Source: Leptasterias polaris
Lineage: Eukaryota > Echinodermata > Asteroidea > Forcipulatida > Asteriidae
Length of the DNA: 64,000 nt
Direction of reading: 5' to 3'
NCBI GenBank assembly: GCA_037783415.1
Contig: JAZGTN010000214.1
Coordinates: forward strand, 1,426,001 to 1,490,000
Part shown: positions 12,895 through 24,198 of the stretch, piece by piece
Layout: every line of letters begins with the position of its first letter
Numbering within the stretch: position 1 is the stretch's first letter
Translations under genes and position numbers: made by a program
Notes under the pieces: generated by a model
The model's database searches: none
Seen by the model: only the letters and a program-made list of their open reading frames with translations
Told to the model about the DNA's origin: nothing

Positions 12895-15800
12895 TCATAT
12901 CCATATTTGGATCAATATTACAACAGTTGTCATGACAATGGACTGCCTCTTATTGACTGACCAAATCGCAGCAGTGGAGGGCGTGGGTTCAGTTTGTTCA
13001 GGTGCAAGGAGATGACTTCCGGTGTCTTTAAGCGTAACGTTAAAGACTAGAGCATCGTTCGCGCCTTCTGGAATTTTGAATTTTAGGTTTTGGGTCACAA
13101 AGCCATACTTTGATACCTGAAAGAAAGAATACACAAATTGTATACTTTATAAATTAATTTAATTGATAAATTTAAGAACATCAATACAAAGAGATATCAT
13201 CATGATTATTGCTACTCATTATTAACCTTTATATTTTTTATTCAGTTAATTATTATTAATTTTCATATTTTTAAGAATGTAATAGGGCAATGGTAATTTG
13301 AGACACCAATTCAATACTAACATTTAATGTATACGTTCCTGGCAGAAGTATTTTCCAAAATTCTCCGGACGCCGTGGTGAAGAGCGGGAGTGGCGATTTA
13401 TGTTCCAGGACCCATACGCTGGCGCCTTCAATCGGGTTCCTGCTCGTGTCAAATACCTGGCCTTTTACTCCTGCAAAAGTGTAAACAATAGATCCAAACT
13501 CAGAAATCTTATAATATATCATGGAATGTAAATGCATTATATTCAGGCAGGAAAATCTCAGTAACATCTCCAGTGAAGTGATATTAGTGGGCCTATAGAT
13601 ATATCATAGCCCTATACCATGTCATTTTTGTTTACAAAAAGAGCGACCTTGTACATTCTAGGGCCTTTCTGGCAGGCAAGATACTGCACTGGTCAATGGG
13701 AAATTTAGCATTTTGTGTCATTTATTTTGTGTCAGTGATATTTAAGACTTACATGTTCCTTTGCAACTTCAAACTCATTCTTTCACTTACTTTATGGTTC
13801 AGAAATATTATTTTCATAGTGTTTTTAACTACTGAAGAAGAAATCCATGTGGTTTTTTTTCATACCCGACTTGAAGTAATTTGAAATTTGATTGAGCGTA
13901 CCTCGATTTGCTTGCTTGAGGAACTCCATCATAGGGCGCCGGTTCTCGTTCCAGAACTTCAGCAGCTCGGAGGCAATCGGGTACTTACAGCAGGATACCT
14001 CCAAGGTGATCTCCAAGCAACCACCGAAGACGTAATTGAAATCTTGCATCCCACCTGAAAAAGAGACAATCTTTATAATATTCTGCTGAAATTCAATTTT
14101 AGGGATTTTAGTAATTGGCTCTAAACACAACTTGCGCAACATAAATGACGTCATTCTTACATTTGGAACCACTCAGATTGCACCGTCAACATCAGTCAAG
14201 AACCTGGGTGTATATTTTGATTGCAATATGTCTATGTCTAACCAAATAGACCAGATTTGCAAATCTGTTCGATTTCAGTTAAAAAATGTGTCACAGATAA
14301 GGAAGTATGTATCTGAAGATGCATGTCATCATGTGATTCGCAGCCATGTTCTTTCCCGGTTAGATTATTGTAACGGGTTGCTTACAGAAGTCCCACAGAT
14401 GCATATTAAGAGACTTCAAAGTTTGCAGAACTGGGCTGCTCGTGTTATCTTTAGGTTAGATCGCCGTCATGATGCCATGCCTCTTCTAAGATCGCTTCAT
14501 TGGTTACCAATTAAACAGAGGATTGTATTTAAGATTCTTTTATTTGTATACAAATTCTTTCATAATCAGGCACCAGAGTATTTTAATGAGTGTCTTGAGT
14601 TGTATCGACCTTTGCGTACAAATCTTCGCTCCAATGCAGATCCATCTCGGCTAACTTTTCCCATGACTCGTAGTAAGGCAGGAGACCGTACATTCACTGT
14701 TACAGCAGCTAAAGAGTGGAATGAACTTCCCTCTTATATTAAATCTGCTCCATCAGTCAATGTGTTTAAGAAGATCCTCAAAACATACCTTTTTCCTAAT
14801 TGATGTGTTAATTGTTGTTTTGTTTATATAACGTTTAATGATTTGTTGATATATTGCTCATTACTATTGTAAACGCTGTGATATAGTTATACTATGAATA
14901 GCGTATCTAAATGCATAATAATAAATAATAATAATAATAATTATAATAATAATAATATGCTAATGTGTACCTGCAACAGGGTACCAGTCTGCTCCGTTGG
15001 TTATCCCATCCATAAAGCCTGCGTCGCTGTTCGGGCCACAGGTGTTCTCACTGGCGAGATGCATTCGTGGATGTGTCTTGGAGTATGTCTTGGCGAGGAA
15101 CCTAAACACCTTATCGTCGGGACTTTGGTGGTATGGGGTTTCCATTGTATTTTCAGCCTCTGGGATGAACATAATGAATGGAACATAAATCATATCTCTC
15201 TTCTTCGTTTTTTTCATCCACCATCTCCACAAGATGGCGTTAATTGTGATGGAGAGATTATGAACATAATTATGTATTGTTTGTTTATTATACCTAGGCC
15301 TACACGATTTTTTTAAAACCAAATGTGAAGTGTTCCCTTATTAAATTTAAGAGATAGCTCTTCGTGTATATTGGTATTGGCACCGTCTGGAGAATTTTAT
15401 GTTGTGTTGGAATATTTAAAGTACAAAGAGCAGGTCTGTAAATTAGAAACTAAAATTTGAAAATGACTTTGAAATCTTGAAACAGAAAAATATTGTATTT
15501 TGGCACTGTTCAAAGCTTAGGTTAACAGTCTGAACCCGTAACCCAACCCCTTTGATAGCTTCGATGAGGTCTGTCTATCTTGGAGAGAAACTAAACTAAC
15601 CAGGCGGCCTGATGTCGTAGGGATAGTTGGCAACCAGAGCTCCTCCGTGGAAGTTAGCCGACAGGACAAATTGGTTCCTCTGTATCCATTGAATAACGGC
15701 CAGTGTCTCTGGCTGCATTTGGCTGTTGTTCGGCTCAAAGAAGTCCGGAAAGTTCCGGTTAAGATCGTAGCCGTTGTCGTTCGATCTGGGCATCGTGAGG

Positions 15801-17968
15801 AGAAAGATAGGCCTAACTTGATGATCAAGACAACGACTCTAAAATGACGACGGAGCAATTATTTTATTCGGGGAGTGAGCAAGCCCACAGGCCCACAGTG
15901 ACAACTTGCACCAAGATTAGAAAACAAATACGGGGGAAAAAACCTTGGAAATTAATCAAATAGAGTTGAGATCTAATAAATAGGCCAATTAATCAACCAA
16001 ACAATACTAAACAGGTTCACACTAGAGAAAAATAAACAAAAACATGTATTTAATTTATTAATATTTATTTTAAAGAAAGAATAATGAGACAGACATGCAC
16101 TAAAACAATGACTGCCGAATCTAGCTGCTGTTTGTACCAAATTCCTTTCCATTGCCTTTTATGGTGTAAACGCCAACTATTTTGTGTTGCCCTACACCCT
16201 TCCCCTCGTCAGCAGCTGCCTGCATGCAAAGACCGACGATGTGGGATCAAAAGTCAACTCATGAATGGATTCAGGGTCGATATAGCAATGTGAAACCCAA
16301 ACCAATTCGTAGCGAACATTTTCTCTTCGGTGAAGGGTCACAAGAACCCATTTCATTGTAAAACAAAGTCTTGTTTTGTGCCCTTATAAAAGTAACCCCT
16401 ATAGTTAATCAAACGTTATCAACTGCATGATAATGGGAGATACCAGTGTTTGACTACCTTGTGTCGACCCCTCTACATCTTTGTGTGGATACTTCAAACC
16501 CGTCTGGGTTCATAGATGGCAAGATGTGGATCCTTGTGGTGTCAAGTAGCCGTCTGACCTCTCTATTTCCATTCTGATATTCCAGAAGTAGATGCTCCAA
16601 AAGATGGAGAAGAATTTCTCTACCTACAGCCTGAATGGAAAACATAAAAAGGAATTTGTTTTCATAATTTCTCATTTACCGTTCTTATTTTCCCGAAATA
16701 GACACTCGAGAAAATGGAGAAGGATTTTCCTTCTCACAGCCTAAATGGTAAACATAAAAAGGAATAATTATTTTATAATTTGTGATTTGTGACACTTTAA
16801 GAAAATAGAGACACTTTCTCTTCTAACGGCCTGGTGAATATTGCATGAAATATTGAGTAACATTACTATTATTACTTTAGGATACAATCATCGCTAAGCG
16901 AAATTTAGCTTCTTTGAATATCTCGTCGGGTGTCTAGAGACAAAATGTTTGTCTTCCTCTAAAACTAAACTCCATTATAGAAATTATAGCTCATTCGCTC
17001 GCCAAAAGGGTGTGGAATATAGCGCGTAATGACTGGTGGCGTCATCATTACGTCATCATCTACTTATGCTCCTTGGCAGTTTTTCATTTACACAGCATTA
17101 TAACTTTAGAGTAGACATAAAATGTCTGCAGACTGAGGGTAGACCGAGTTTAGATCATGAATAGGACTGACGTGTACAACCCACCTCGTTGCCGTGCATG
17201 TTGCCTACGTATTTGGCTTGTGGTCTGCCCGTTATCCGACCATTTGGTTTACTCCCAGCAACAGCCATCACCCAAAGGTCTCTACCTAAAGAACGATACA
17301 GGGAGAGAAATAAGGTGGAATATATGATTGCAAGACAGGATGGGATTGTTGGACACTTAAAGAAAAACATAATAAAACACCATGTTAAAAATCACTCCAG
17401 ACCTTGAGGCCTTTGAGGGCTTGAGGTGTGCAAGCCCGCCTGGTATCTCAAATTAAACTCCCCGAGTTCATCTTAAACCTTTATCATCTTCCTATACACA
17501 AGAAGTCTCCCGCATCACTCAAATTTGATTCCATATACAAACGACAATAATGTCCACTTTAATGTTTGGTCTTGAAAATTTAAAGAGGGGCTTATCTTGA
17601 AAACAGATATTCTAGATTGAAGTGCGTTAAGTACCGGGAGTAGATGATCCCCCAACGTCAGTTAGAAAACGCCAGATTTCACTGAGTGCGTATATTCTAC
17701 GACAATGCACGCACGAAATGCATTCCATATTTGTTTCATATATACATAAATGTATAAATAAATCGCCACAACAACCAAAGTGAACAGCCCAACCTTTAAC
17801 TGATTTTCCAATGCTGTACATGTAACTGTTATCCGGGTACATTTTTGAAAGTGACGTCATCACTGACGTCAGCTGCGCGTGGTTGTGGTAATCAGTCTTC
17901 ACCATGGGTAGAGCGTGGGCAGTACAAGTCATGTAGAGTATCAAAATGGCGCTCAGCGTGGACGTCAT
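12895..17968 (-). CDS. CPM: Carboxypeptidase M-like M14 metallocarboxypeptidase, GPI-type tail, complete
   Basis: Eight coding exons (17794-17968, 17185-17285, 16458-16630, 15601-15785, 14971-15159, 13902-14054, 13322-13470, 12895-13116) join in phase to 448 residues, close to vertebrate CPM. The start has a GCCACC context and is followed by a hydrophobic signal peptide (about 1-19). Visible M14 catalytic set: zinc ligands H89 and E92 in GNMHGNE, N159-R160 in DLNRNF, zinc ligand H196 in SANFHGG, Y282 in GGMQDFNY, and general base E293 in [11 protein letters not shown]. After the catalytic domain comes the transthyretin-like domain (GVKGQVFD to about KIPEG) with a possible N-glycosylation NVT. 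The C-terminus is a short hydrophobic stretch ([14 protein letters not shown]), suggesting GPI anchoring. Family role: removal of C-terminal Arg/Lys from extracellular peptides at the cell surface. The GPI-type tail favours CPM over secreted CPE/CPN; the symbol is by similarity. A 5'UTR intron is likely because an acceptor ends at 17988. Confidence 0.92.
14097..14960 (+). mobile_element. 5'-truncated CR1/L2-type LINE: C-terminal reverse transcriptase fragment plus TAA tail
   Basis: An uninterrupted frame (about 14113 to stop at 14801-14803) encodes the C-terminal part of a non-LTR retrotransposon ORF2. It has the motifs [34 protein letters not shown] and WNELPSYI typical of CR1/L2-like elements. 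About 120 bases of 3'UTR and a (TAA)n tail at 14923-14957 follow. It lies antisense inside carboxypeptidase intron 5 and fills nearly the whole 916-base intron. The tail ends about 10 bases from the exon 5 donor. The catalytic YxDD core is absent, so the copy is inactive through 5' truncation, although the remaining frame is intact. Confidence 0.88.
16690..16740 (-). pseudogene. Decayed partial copy of carboxypeptidase exon 3 (copy 2)
   Basis: On the minus strand a TTTAG acceptor is followed by codons reading [17 protein letters not shown]. The true exon 3 begins [17 protein letters not shown]. The flanking intron (a GGTAAACATAAAAAGGAA-like word) is also duplicated, so the duplication spans the acceptor. 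No equivalent of the exon 3 donor follows, so it is unlikely to be a functional exon. Confidence 0.7.
16801..16830 (-). pseudogene. Second decayed partial copy of carboxypeptidase exon 3 (copy 3)
   Basis: After a CACCAG acceptor-like site the minus strand reads [10 protein letters not shown], a more diverged version of the exon 3 start. With copy 2 it forms a ladder of partial duplications lying between exons 2 and 3. Confidence 0.5.
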
Positions 17969-17987
17969 GGTGGCGTAATTATCGTAT
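17969..17987 (-). other. 5'UTR part of carboxypeptidase exon with start codon
   Basis: A strong pyrimidine run ending in TTAG (plus-strand 17988 onward) precedes 19 bases that lead into GCCACC-ATG. This implies that the ATG exon is not the first exon. Confidence 0.6.
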
Positions 17988-18718
17988 CTAAGATGAGAAA
18001 GAAAGAAAGAAACAGGCCGATCAATATAGAAATTTCTGACCTTTTTGTAGAACTAATAAGTTACGTATATAGGCCTATGACGTGTTGTGGTGCACTTGAT
18101 TTCTTTGCTGCAAAATCGAGTCATGAAGCAAAGTGATATGGCTTGTTTTCCCCCCGTAACTATAAACCATTCAGAAGTGTCAACAATTTTCAACATCATT
18201 CAACCAACCGGCCACATTTAACTAATTTATTTATTTTTATTTTTTTCAATTAGGTCTGACACACCTACCCACATTTTCGAAAAGGCAAATTGGAATGCTA
18301 AAACCTTGATAATTCTGAATAACCCATAGTAACGATTCCTGTTATATATATACTATAACTAAGCAACACCCTTGGCTTCACCGTGTCAAGGAACTCATTT
18401 TTAGGTGGGTAAGTTAGGCCGATACGTGCACTTCATTCGGAAGTTAAACTCAGGAAAAACGAGGTGAACTGTAAAACTTCCTATAGGCTACTCAAAGCCT
18501 AATTGTCATCAAGGAAACTAAAAGAATCTAAACAATGACTGGAATTTTTTTCAAAAAGACATCAGCATTTGAAAATATTTGCAGATTGTTTGTTTAATTT
18601 GCGCAATGAAAACCAGAGGACGGGTACAGTGATGTGTGAACCATACAGGCATTACCTCTGTGCTGTACTTGATTTTGAAAAGACAAATCTGGAGACTAGT
18701 TTTTAAAATGTTATGCCT

Positions 18719-19070
18719 TAAAGGGTGTGTACAACATTGGTAATTGCCAAAGACCTGTAACCACACTTGATGTGACCCAACCTACATGAAACAACAAACC
18801 TGTGAAAGTTTAAGCTCAATCGGTCTTCGGAGTCATGAGAAAACAGTGGAAAAAATAACTTATAGGGGGCCTATTATGTTTAAACTTGTTTCAAACATCG
18901 GAATTTGTCCTGCAGGATAAAGACTATTGCTTTACTCGTTTCCTAAAATCTATGGCATTTCAAACAAAACTAGGGGGCCTATTTAAAGTTGACCGTAACC
19001 ATCTTTATACCATGTGCAAATCTGTGAGCATTTATATTTTCAATCTTACCAACGGTGTACACACCCTTTA
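18719..19070 (+). mobile_element. Short TIR element, family A, copy 2
   Basis: It starts TTAAAGGGTGTGTACAACA and ends GTGTACACACCCTTTA. The internal landmarks TCGGTCTTCGG and GTCCTGCAGGATAA match copies 1 and 3. It is non-coding. Confidence 0.85.
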
Positions 19071-20633
19071 ATCCTTATTATGGTAGAATTACTGCTATTT
19101 CCCAATTAATATTTTGGCTAGAAAGAAGCCTTGAGATCTCGTACCTTTTTGACTGAATATGCTATAGTTGTTTGACCATTATGCAAGCATGCATGCGTAC
19201 GTAATTACGAAGTGCTGTGAACCTGTCAGAAATTCCAGTCAGAAAAGATCAACAAAAATAGAACCCCAGAAATCAAGGTGAGAAAGGAAATATCTTTTTA
19301 TTTGAATGAATTCATGCAAATCAACCGAACCGCCGCATCCACCTTTGTAACAACAACGAGCGTCATTCTAATAATAATAATATTGTTTTGCCAAAGTGCA
19401 GTTGTGTTTACATATCCCGTATAGGCATAGTCTGTTCTTATGGGAACCTGCTCCTGTGTACCACCATTTACTTTGTTTTCACTCGCGGTTTTATACTGTG
19501 CTTTTTTCGCCAATTATAACTGCATAATAAAAAATCTCTGCTTCAGAATTTGCAGTCTTTAAATTCTGTTCGATCATTTCTCATTGAAAGGACATCATAA
19601 GTTTGACAGAATATTTCTTAATATAAATAAAGTCGTTCTGAAACGAAAACTTCATTCTGAAATGCTGCCACTTTCAAGAATATGTATTAGAAACCACTCT
19701 CATATCCATTGTACTGCGAAGCAAGAGAAATAAGAGAAAATCGTTGTTAAAATATGAAATTGTTATAGCAGCTACTGGTTCGATTTCTTATAAGATAGAC
19801 GGTGGGAATTCGATGTGCTGTTCAACAGAAAAAGAAAACAGTGGTTCATAACTCTGAGTGAAATTCTATCTTGATGGGAACGTACTTTCAGTTTAATACA
19901 TTCGTTCAGCCAGTGAAAAGGCAATATAATACTCAGTTGGAGTTCAATTAAGTTTTTCGGATAATAAAGGACAACATTGAAGGTAGTATAGTTTTTTAGT
20001 TTCCTTTGACTTGAGCTGTAAACTGTTCAACATACCTTGGGTATAGATTTAACAAATTCTTTGATGCTTACTATAAAACAGGTAGGCACATTATTTTAAT
20101 CGAAGACCCATTCATTAAAATCTGAAATGTTTCTTTTAGATTTGTCTCTGAGAGCGTACATACACAATGCAGGGTGGAATACGTCGGATGAGAAGAGAGA
20201 AAGCAATAGCTGATAACTTTTGTGAGAGTTTTCCCTTGCCACTCGGTCGTTTCCTTTGACTGTGTTTGACCTAATCCGTGTTGATAGGGCGCGTCTTTGA
20301 GTCACTATGGCCTTATGCTGAGAAACCTCACTTGGACAACTCCAGCCCAACTTTCCCCCGATCTCAGGATTCTTTTTATCTTCATGTATTTGATTATTGG
20401 TCAAGCATCTGGCTGTTATGCTACTCAAGATACGTGTTGACCCTAAACAATTATGGGGATTTCCCAAATGTTGACTGGGGCGGACACCCCAGATGAACCC
20501 TGACTAAACCCCAGGTCAGATTTCGGGCACTTCAGGAAACTAATTGTTTGCGCTTATTGTGTTTTAGGCCTGTCTAATAAAACTCATACACGCTTTGGGT
20601 TCACACTTTAGAGTCACACTCTAAAAACTTCCG

Positions 20634-20752
20634 GGCCAGAATTGACTCGGATCCGGGTTCGGGTCAGAATTGACTCGGATCCGGGTCCGGGTCAGAATTG
20701 ACTCGGATCCGGATCCGGGTCCGGGTCAGAATTGACTCGGATCCGGGTCCCT
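20634..20752. repeat. 28-bp minisatellite rich in GGATCC
   Basis: Four tandem units each contain AGAATTGACTCGGATCCGG; one unit carries an extra GGATCC hexamer. The array sits at one end of a larger imperfect inverted repeat. The TCTAAAAACTTCCGGG words near 20620 pair with CGGGAATTTTTAGCGTG near 20910-20927, and the unit reappears inverted as GGAGTCAATTCTTATG. Confidence 0.85.
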
Positions 20753-21146
20753 GTGGGCCTAAACCCATTCAGAATCTGTCCAAATGACCCAGAAGTGATT
20801 CAAACTGACACAGTATCCGAGTTAAAATCCCATTTTAATACTACTCTCCGGGGTCAGCCAGACCCAGAAAGGGGCCTCTAGGATCCAGACTCCGGAGTCA
20901 ATTCTTATGCGGGAATTTTTAGCGTGCAGGATTGATCGAACACTATACTCGGTAAGAAACCGTTGTTTCTAACACGCTACGTTTCAACATATTAACATTA
21001 TAGTACTTGGACCAAACTTGCATTTTGTAACCTCCGTAACAAACAGCTGTTCCAATAGTAATCTCAACCATGATGTTATACTGTCTAGTCAATTTTAGAT
21101 TATTCTTATCATAGAAGTGACAAAATGAAAATGTTCACCGACTTAC

Positions 21147-21420
21147 CGTGATCCGAGAGTCTTCAAGACAAACAATATTAAAATCCTAGTCTCGGGCGTT
21201 GATCAAAGTCACGAACTTGCCACAGAGGGACTACCCCAGGTTACGCGCATGCACGTTGACACATTTTCAGTCTTCCATTCATAAATAAGAAGACAGTGAC
21301 GGTGAGAAATCAACGGGGCCGTACACGGGACATCCACGGTTTGGAGTGAGAGGCTAGTGACGGTTACGTGTACCAGCGTGAGGGCCTGCGTGGTGGGATG
21401 CGGCAAGTGACTCATGATCT
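21147..21420 (-). other. Candidate non-coding first exon and promoter area of the carboxypeptidase gene
   Basis: On the minus strand, GATCACG|GTAAGT is a perfect donor with the exon ending at 21147. It would splice to the acceptor at 17988, making a 5'UTR intron of about 3.2 kb. The upstream limit is not visible, so the right coordinate is only nominal. Other donors could be used instead. Confidence 0.35.
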
Positions 21421-22910
21421 TGCGTGACGCATTTCCGACTGGTCAAAAAGAGACAAGTGCGAACAGGGCAGGGGCTCGGATCACCCGATTTTTAGAAACA
21501 GAGGCAGGCGGAAGCTATTACCTAAAATAGACATTGGTTTGGTACTCTGGGGTTTTCCTGTCATTCTACAGTAGCTATAGGGCTTTATTGTCTGTGTGGT
21601 GATTGTTTTTAAGGATTAAAACAAAGCCGCACAGACGACAACAGTGAACAAAACTTGAATAACTTTGATCATCCCATCCGATATCTGAATATTTGCACGA
21701 TGAATATTCATGATCATATATCCTTTTTGTTTTCCACACTCAGTTGGAAAAAAATAATTAGAAATTTAAAGAGTAGGGACGTTTCAAAACAAAATGAGAT
21801 ACGAATCCTTTTATTTAACCTGCATGACAGGTACATCTACTACACCAATATTATATAGTATCAAAAACTCCCTACTGATTGATTTTCACTACAATAATGT
21901 CAACAGAGGGCGCAGGTTCTTTTCCTATCCCCTTTGCAGTGTGGGTGCAATAGCAACCCATGCTAAATATTGTAGAATCTCCTGCCACACCTAATACGAC
22001 ATGCCGGCCATTATGACGATCTGCTGTCACGTGACAACTTGAAATGCGGTCACGTGAGTGAAGGGTATTAATCACAAGACTGACTGATGAGGCCGTGACA
22101 ACCTCGCAAGCTATGTCATGCGAGAATATTAAAAATCAAACCTATTATTTCCAATATTACTGTAACGCAGGAAATAATACTATGTGGGGTCTTGATGATG
22201 ATTTTCTCTACTTCCCTGGTTAATTATTAAAGTGTTCGATGAGCGTGTCGGAGCATCAGAGAATAGAGGATAAAATGATGTACGAAAGCAAGGGTGGTTA
22301 TGTCAAAACTCAGTTGTGATTTATTAGTCTAAACAAACGTTGCAAATGTACAACAATTGTACAACAAAATCTAGCTTGTAGATGTGTGAGAGGCAAGTCT
22401 TTGGTTTATATATACTGGGGGTCCTGAGGTAATAGCCTATATGAAAGTGGTTTCTTTATAGAAAGTTGGGCGTGAGCCTTGTAATGAGGGGCCACCTGTT
22501 AAGATGTTTACAACTATTGGGGAATCCTAAAATTCGTGGGAAATCTTCCTTATATACATTACTTTTATCTGGGAGAAAGAAAATGTCCTCATTTTCATAG
22601 TTGAGAAAGTTAATTTATACAACCGTAAATTATCAAAAAGAGCATTGGACATAAAGGTATTAACCGAGAATCATAAAATTAGTGGGAAAACTTCCTTACA
22701 TTATCCTTACAGGATATTTCTCAGATGTTTCTGAAAAGCGTTGCCTAATACCCCAGACTGTTTAGTGTCCCTTAATGTCCACTGTTTAAAGCAACAACAA
22801 AAGGAAATAATACGGAAAATTCAATAGATTTCAAAGTATTCTTATTTACAAACTTCCTCAGTGCACATTATATTTACAAACAGCTCGCAGCGCTCTTATA
22901 ATTATTCACA

Positions 22911-23002
22911 AGCTTTCTTTACATTCAATTCATTAAAGTTGTCACAATTGTATAAACAATCGCGATAGTTATTAGCTTTCTTTACATTCAATTCATAAAA
23001 GT
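22911..23002. repeat. Direct duplication of a 30-bp word
   Basis: AGCTTTCTTTACATTCAATT followed by CAT(T/A)AAAGTT occurs twice, 33 bases apart. It may be part of an unrecognised transposon end. Confidence 0.6.
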
Positions 23003-24100
23003 TTTCACTATTACTATACTATCCCTTGTGGTTTATTATTTGAATTACTAGGCCTATACTATTTACAAGATAGTTCTAAATTTCACCGGGTCTTGGATGG
23101 TGCTTATGGACGGGTTGGCCTAGGTGTAGTTGAGGTTGGTCGTTAGTAGTATCGGCTATGCCGTTGACCTGCAGAGCCTCTACGTCAATTCAGTTACTGG
23201 ACGTGGCCTCGTCTATAGTGCAGTCCGGATAGGACTTGGCTTAGATAAACCATGGTTGTTATAATATTGTGGTGTGTCTCACTCTAGTGGCAACACTGGC
23301 CCTGAAGATACTCTCAAACGATACTAATTACAAGACAATTATATTGTCTTCAATAAAGTCGCTGCCTTGATTATTCTTGCAATAGCTGTATGTTGCTATG
23401 CCTGGTAACAATATTACAAAGGCACGATCACTCCTCACACCATCTATCTCAAACTTGATCCGAAAATCATCTGACCACTTTCTCTCACTCTCTCTCGCTA
23501 TACTCCAACTTAATACACCTGTTCGTGACTGTTGTCAACGCATGTCCCTAGCAACTATTGTGAATTTGAATTGTTCCTTTATGATGCAAAGTACATTAAT
23601 TTGAAAGCACGACAACCATGGTTAAAGCAATTACTGGATAAAATAAAGTTAGATCTTATATAAAAAGCTGAATGCTGCATGCATCGCTGAATACTGCTAC
23701 TGTGACTTTTGGGGAAACACAATGTACGGATTAAGTTTTCAAAGAACTGCTGAGTTACATAATAGGATTACACAGCTACTGGGAAGTACTGGGTTACACA
23801 GACTGTTCCATTAGTCTAATAGGGGTGTTCAGATAATAATTCTGACAACTATTAGCCTCCATGCTGCTTTGTTAAAATTTATCTTTCAAAAGTAAATCGG
23901 GTGATTTAGTTCAATCAATTGACAGTAGGCAAGGACAAAGGTATGCACGCCAATTGCAATGGGTATTTCATTTCCAAGAAAAAGACAAAAGCTCAACAAA
24001 GAGGGCCGTCACGTTTACTAAACCCTTAACAGAAAAATGAATCCGTTATCATCGAAATACTATAAAGCATGAGCACTCAGCAGGGCCACACGTGAGAGCG

Positions 24101-24143
24101 TATAATAATTAAATACGCGCCGGTCGGACAGAAAAGTTCAGTC
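24101..24143 (+). promoter_or_regulatory. Candidate core promoter of the DRE-TIM/EF-hand gene
   Basis: A TATA-like AT-rich stretch (TATAATAATTAAATAC from 24101) is followed by TCAGTC at 24138-24143, a consensus initiator, 56 bases before the ATG. The TATA-to-Inr spacing depends on which part of the AT stretch is used. It is consistent with an intronless short 5'UTR. Confidence 0.4.
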
Positions 24144-24198
24144 GCAAAACTAGAGCGGTGTCCAACTTCATCATCTGTCACTCACACCAACTGCAATC

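Larger units (their letters stand above)
17988..24098. other. 5'UTR intron of the carboxypeptidase gene and intergenic DNA
   Basis: No protein-coding exon was recognised. It contains a TIR element (18719-19070), a GGATCC-rich minisatellite (20634-20752) and a small hairpin near 21588-21642. A 30-base word is duplicated at 22911-22940 and 22974-23002. The minus-strand frame 20096-20467 (123 codons) has no domain and no splice context. Confidence 0.55.

Noticed and set aside
20096..20467. 123-codon minus-strand frame
   Set aside because: Composition is not protein-like, and no homology or splice context is recognised.
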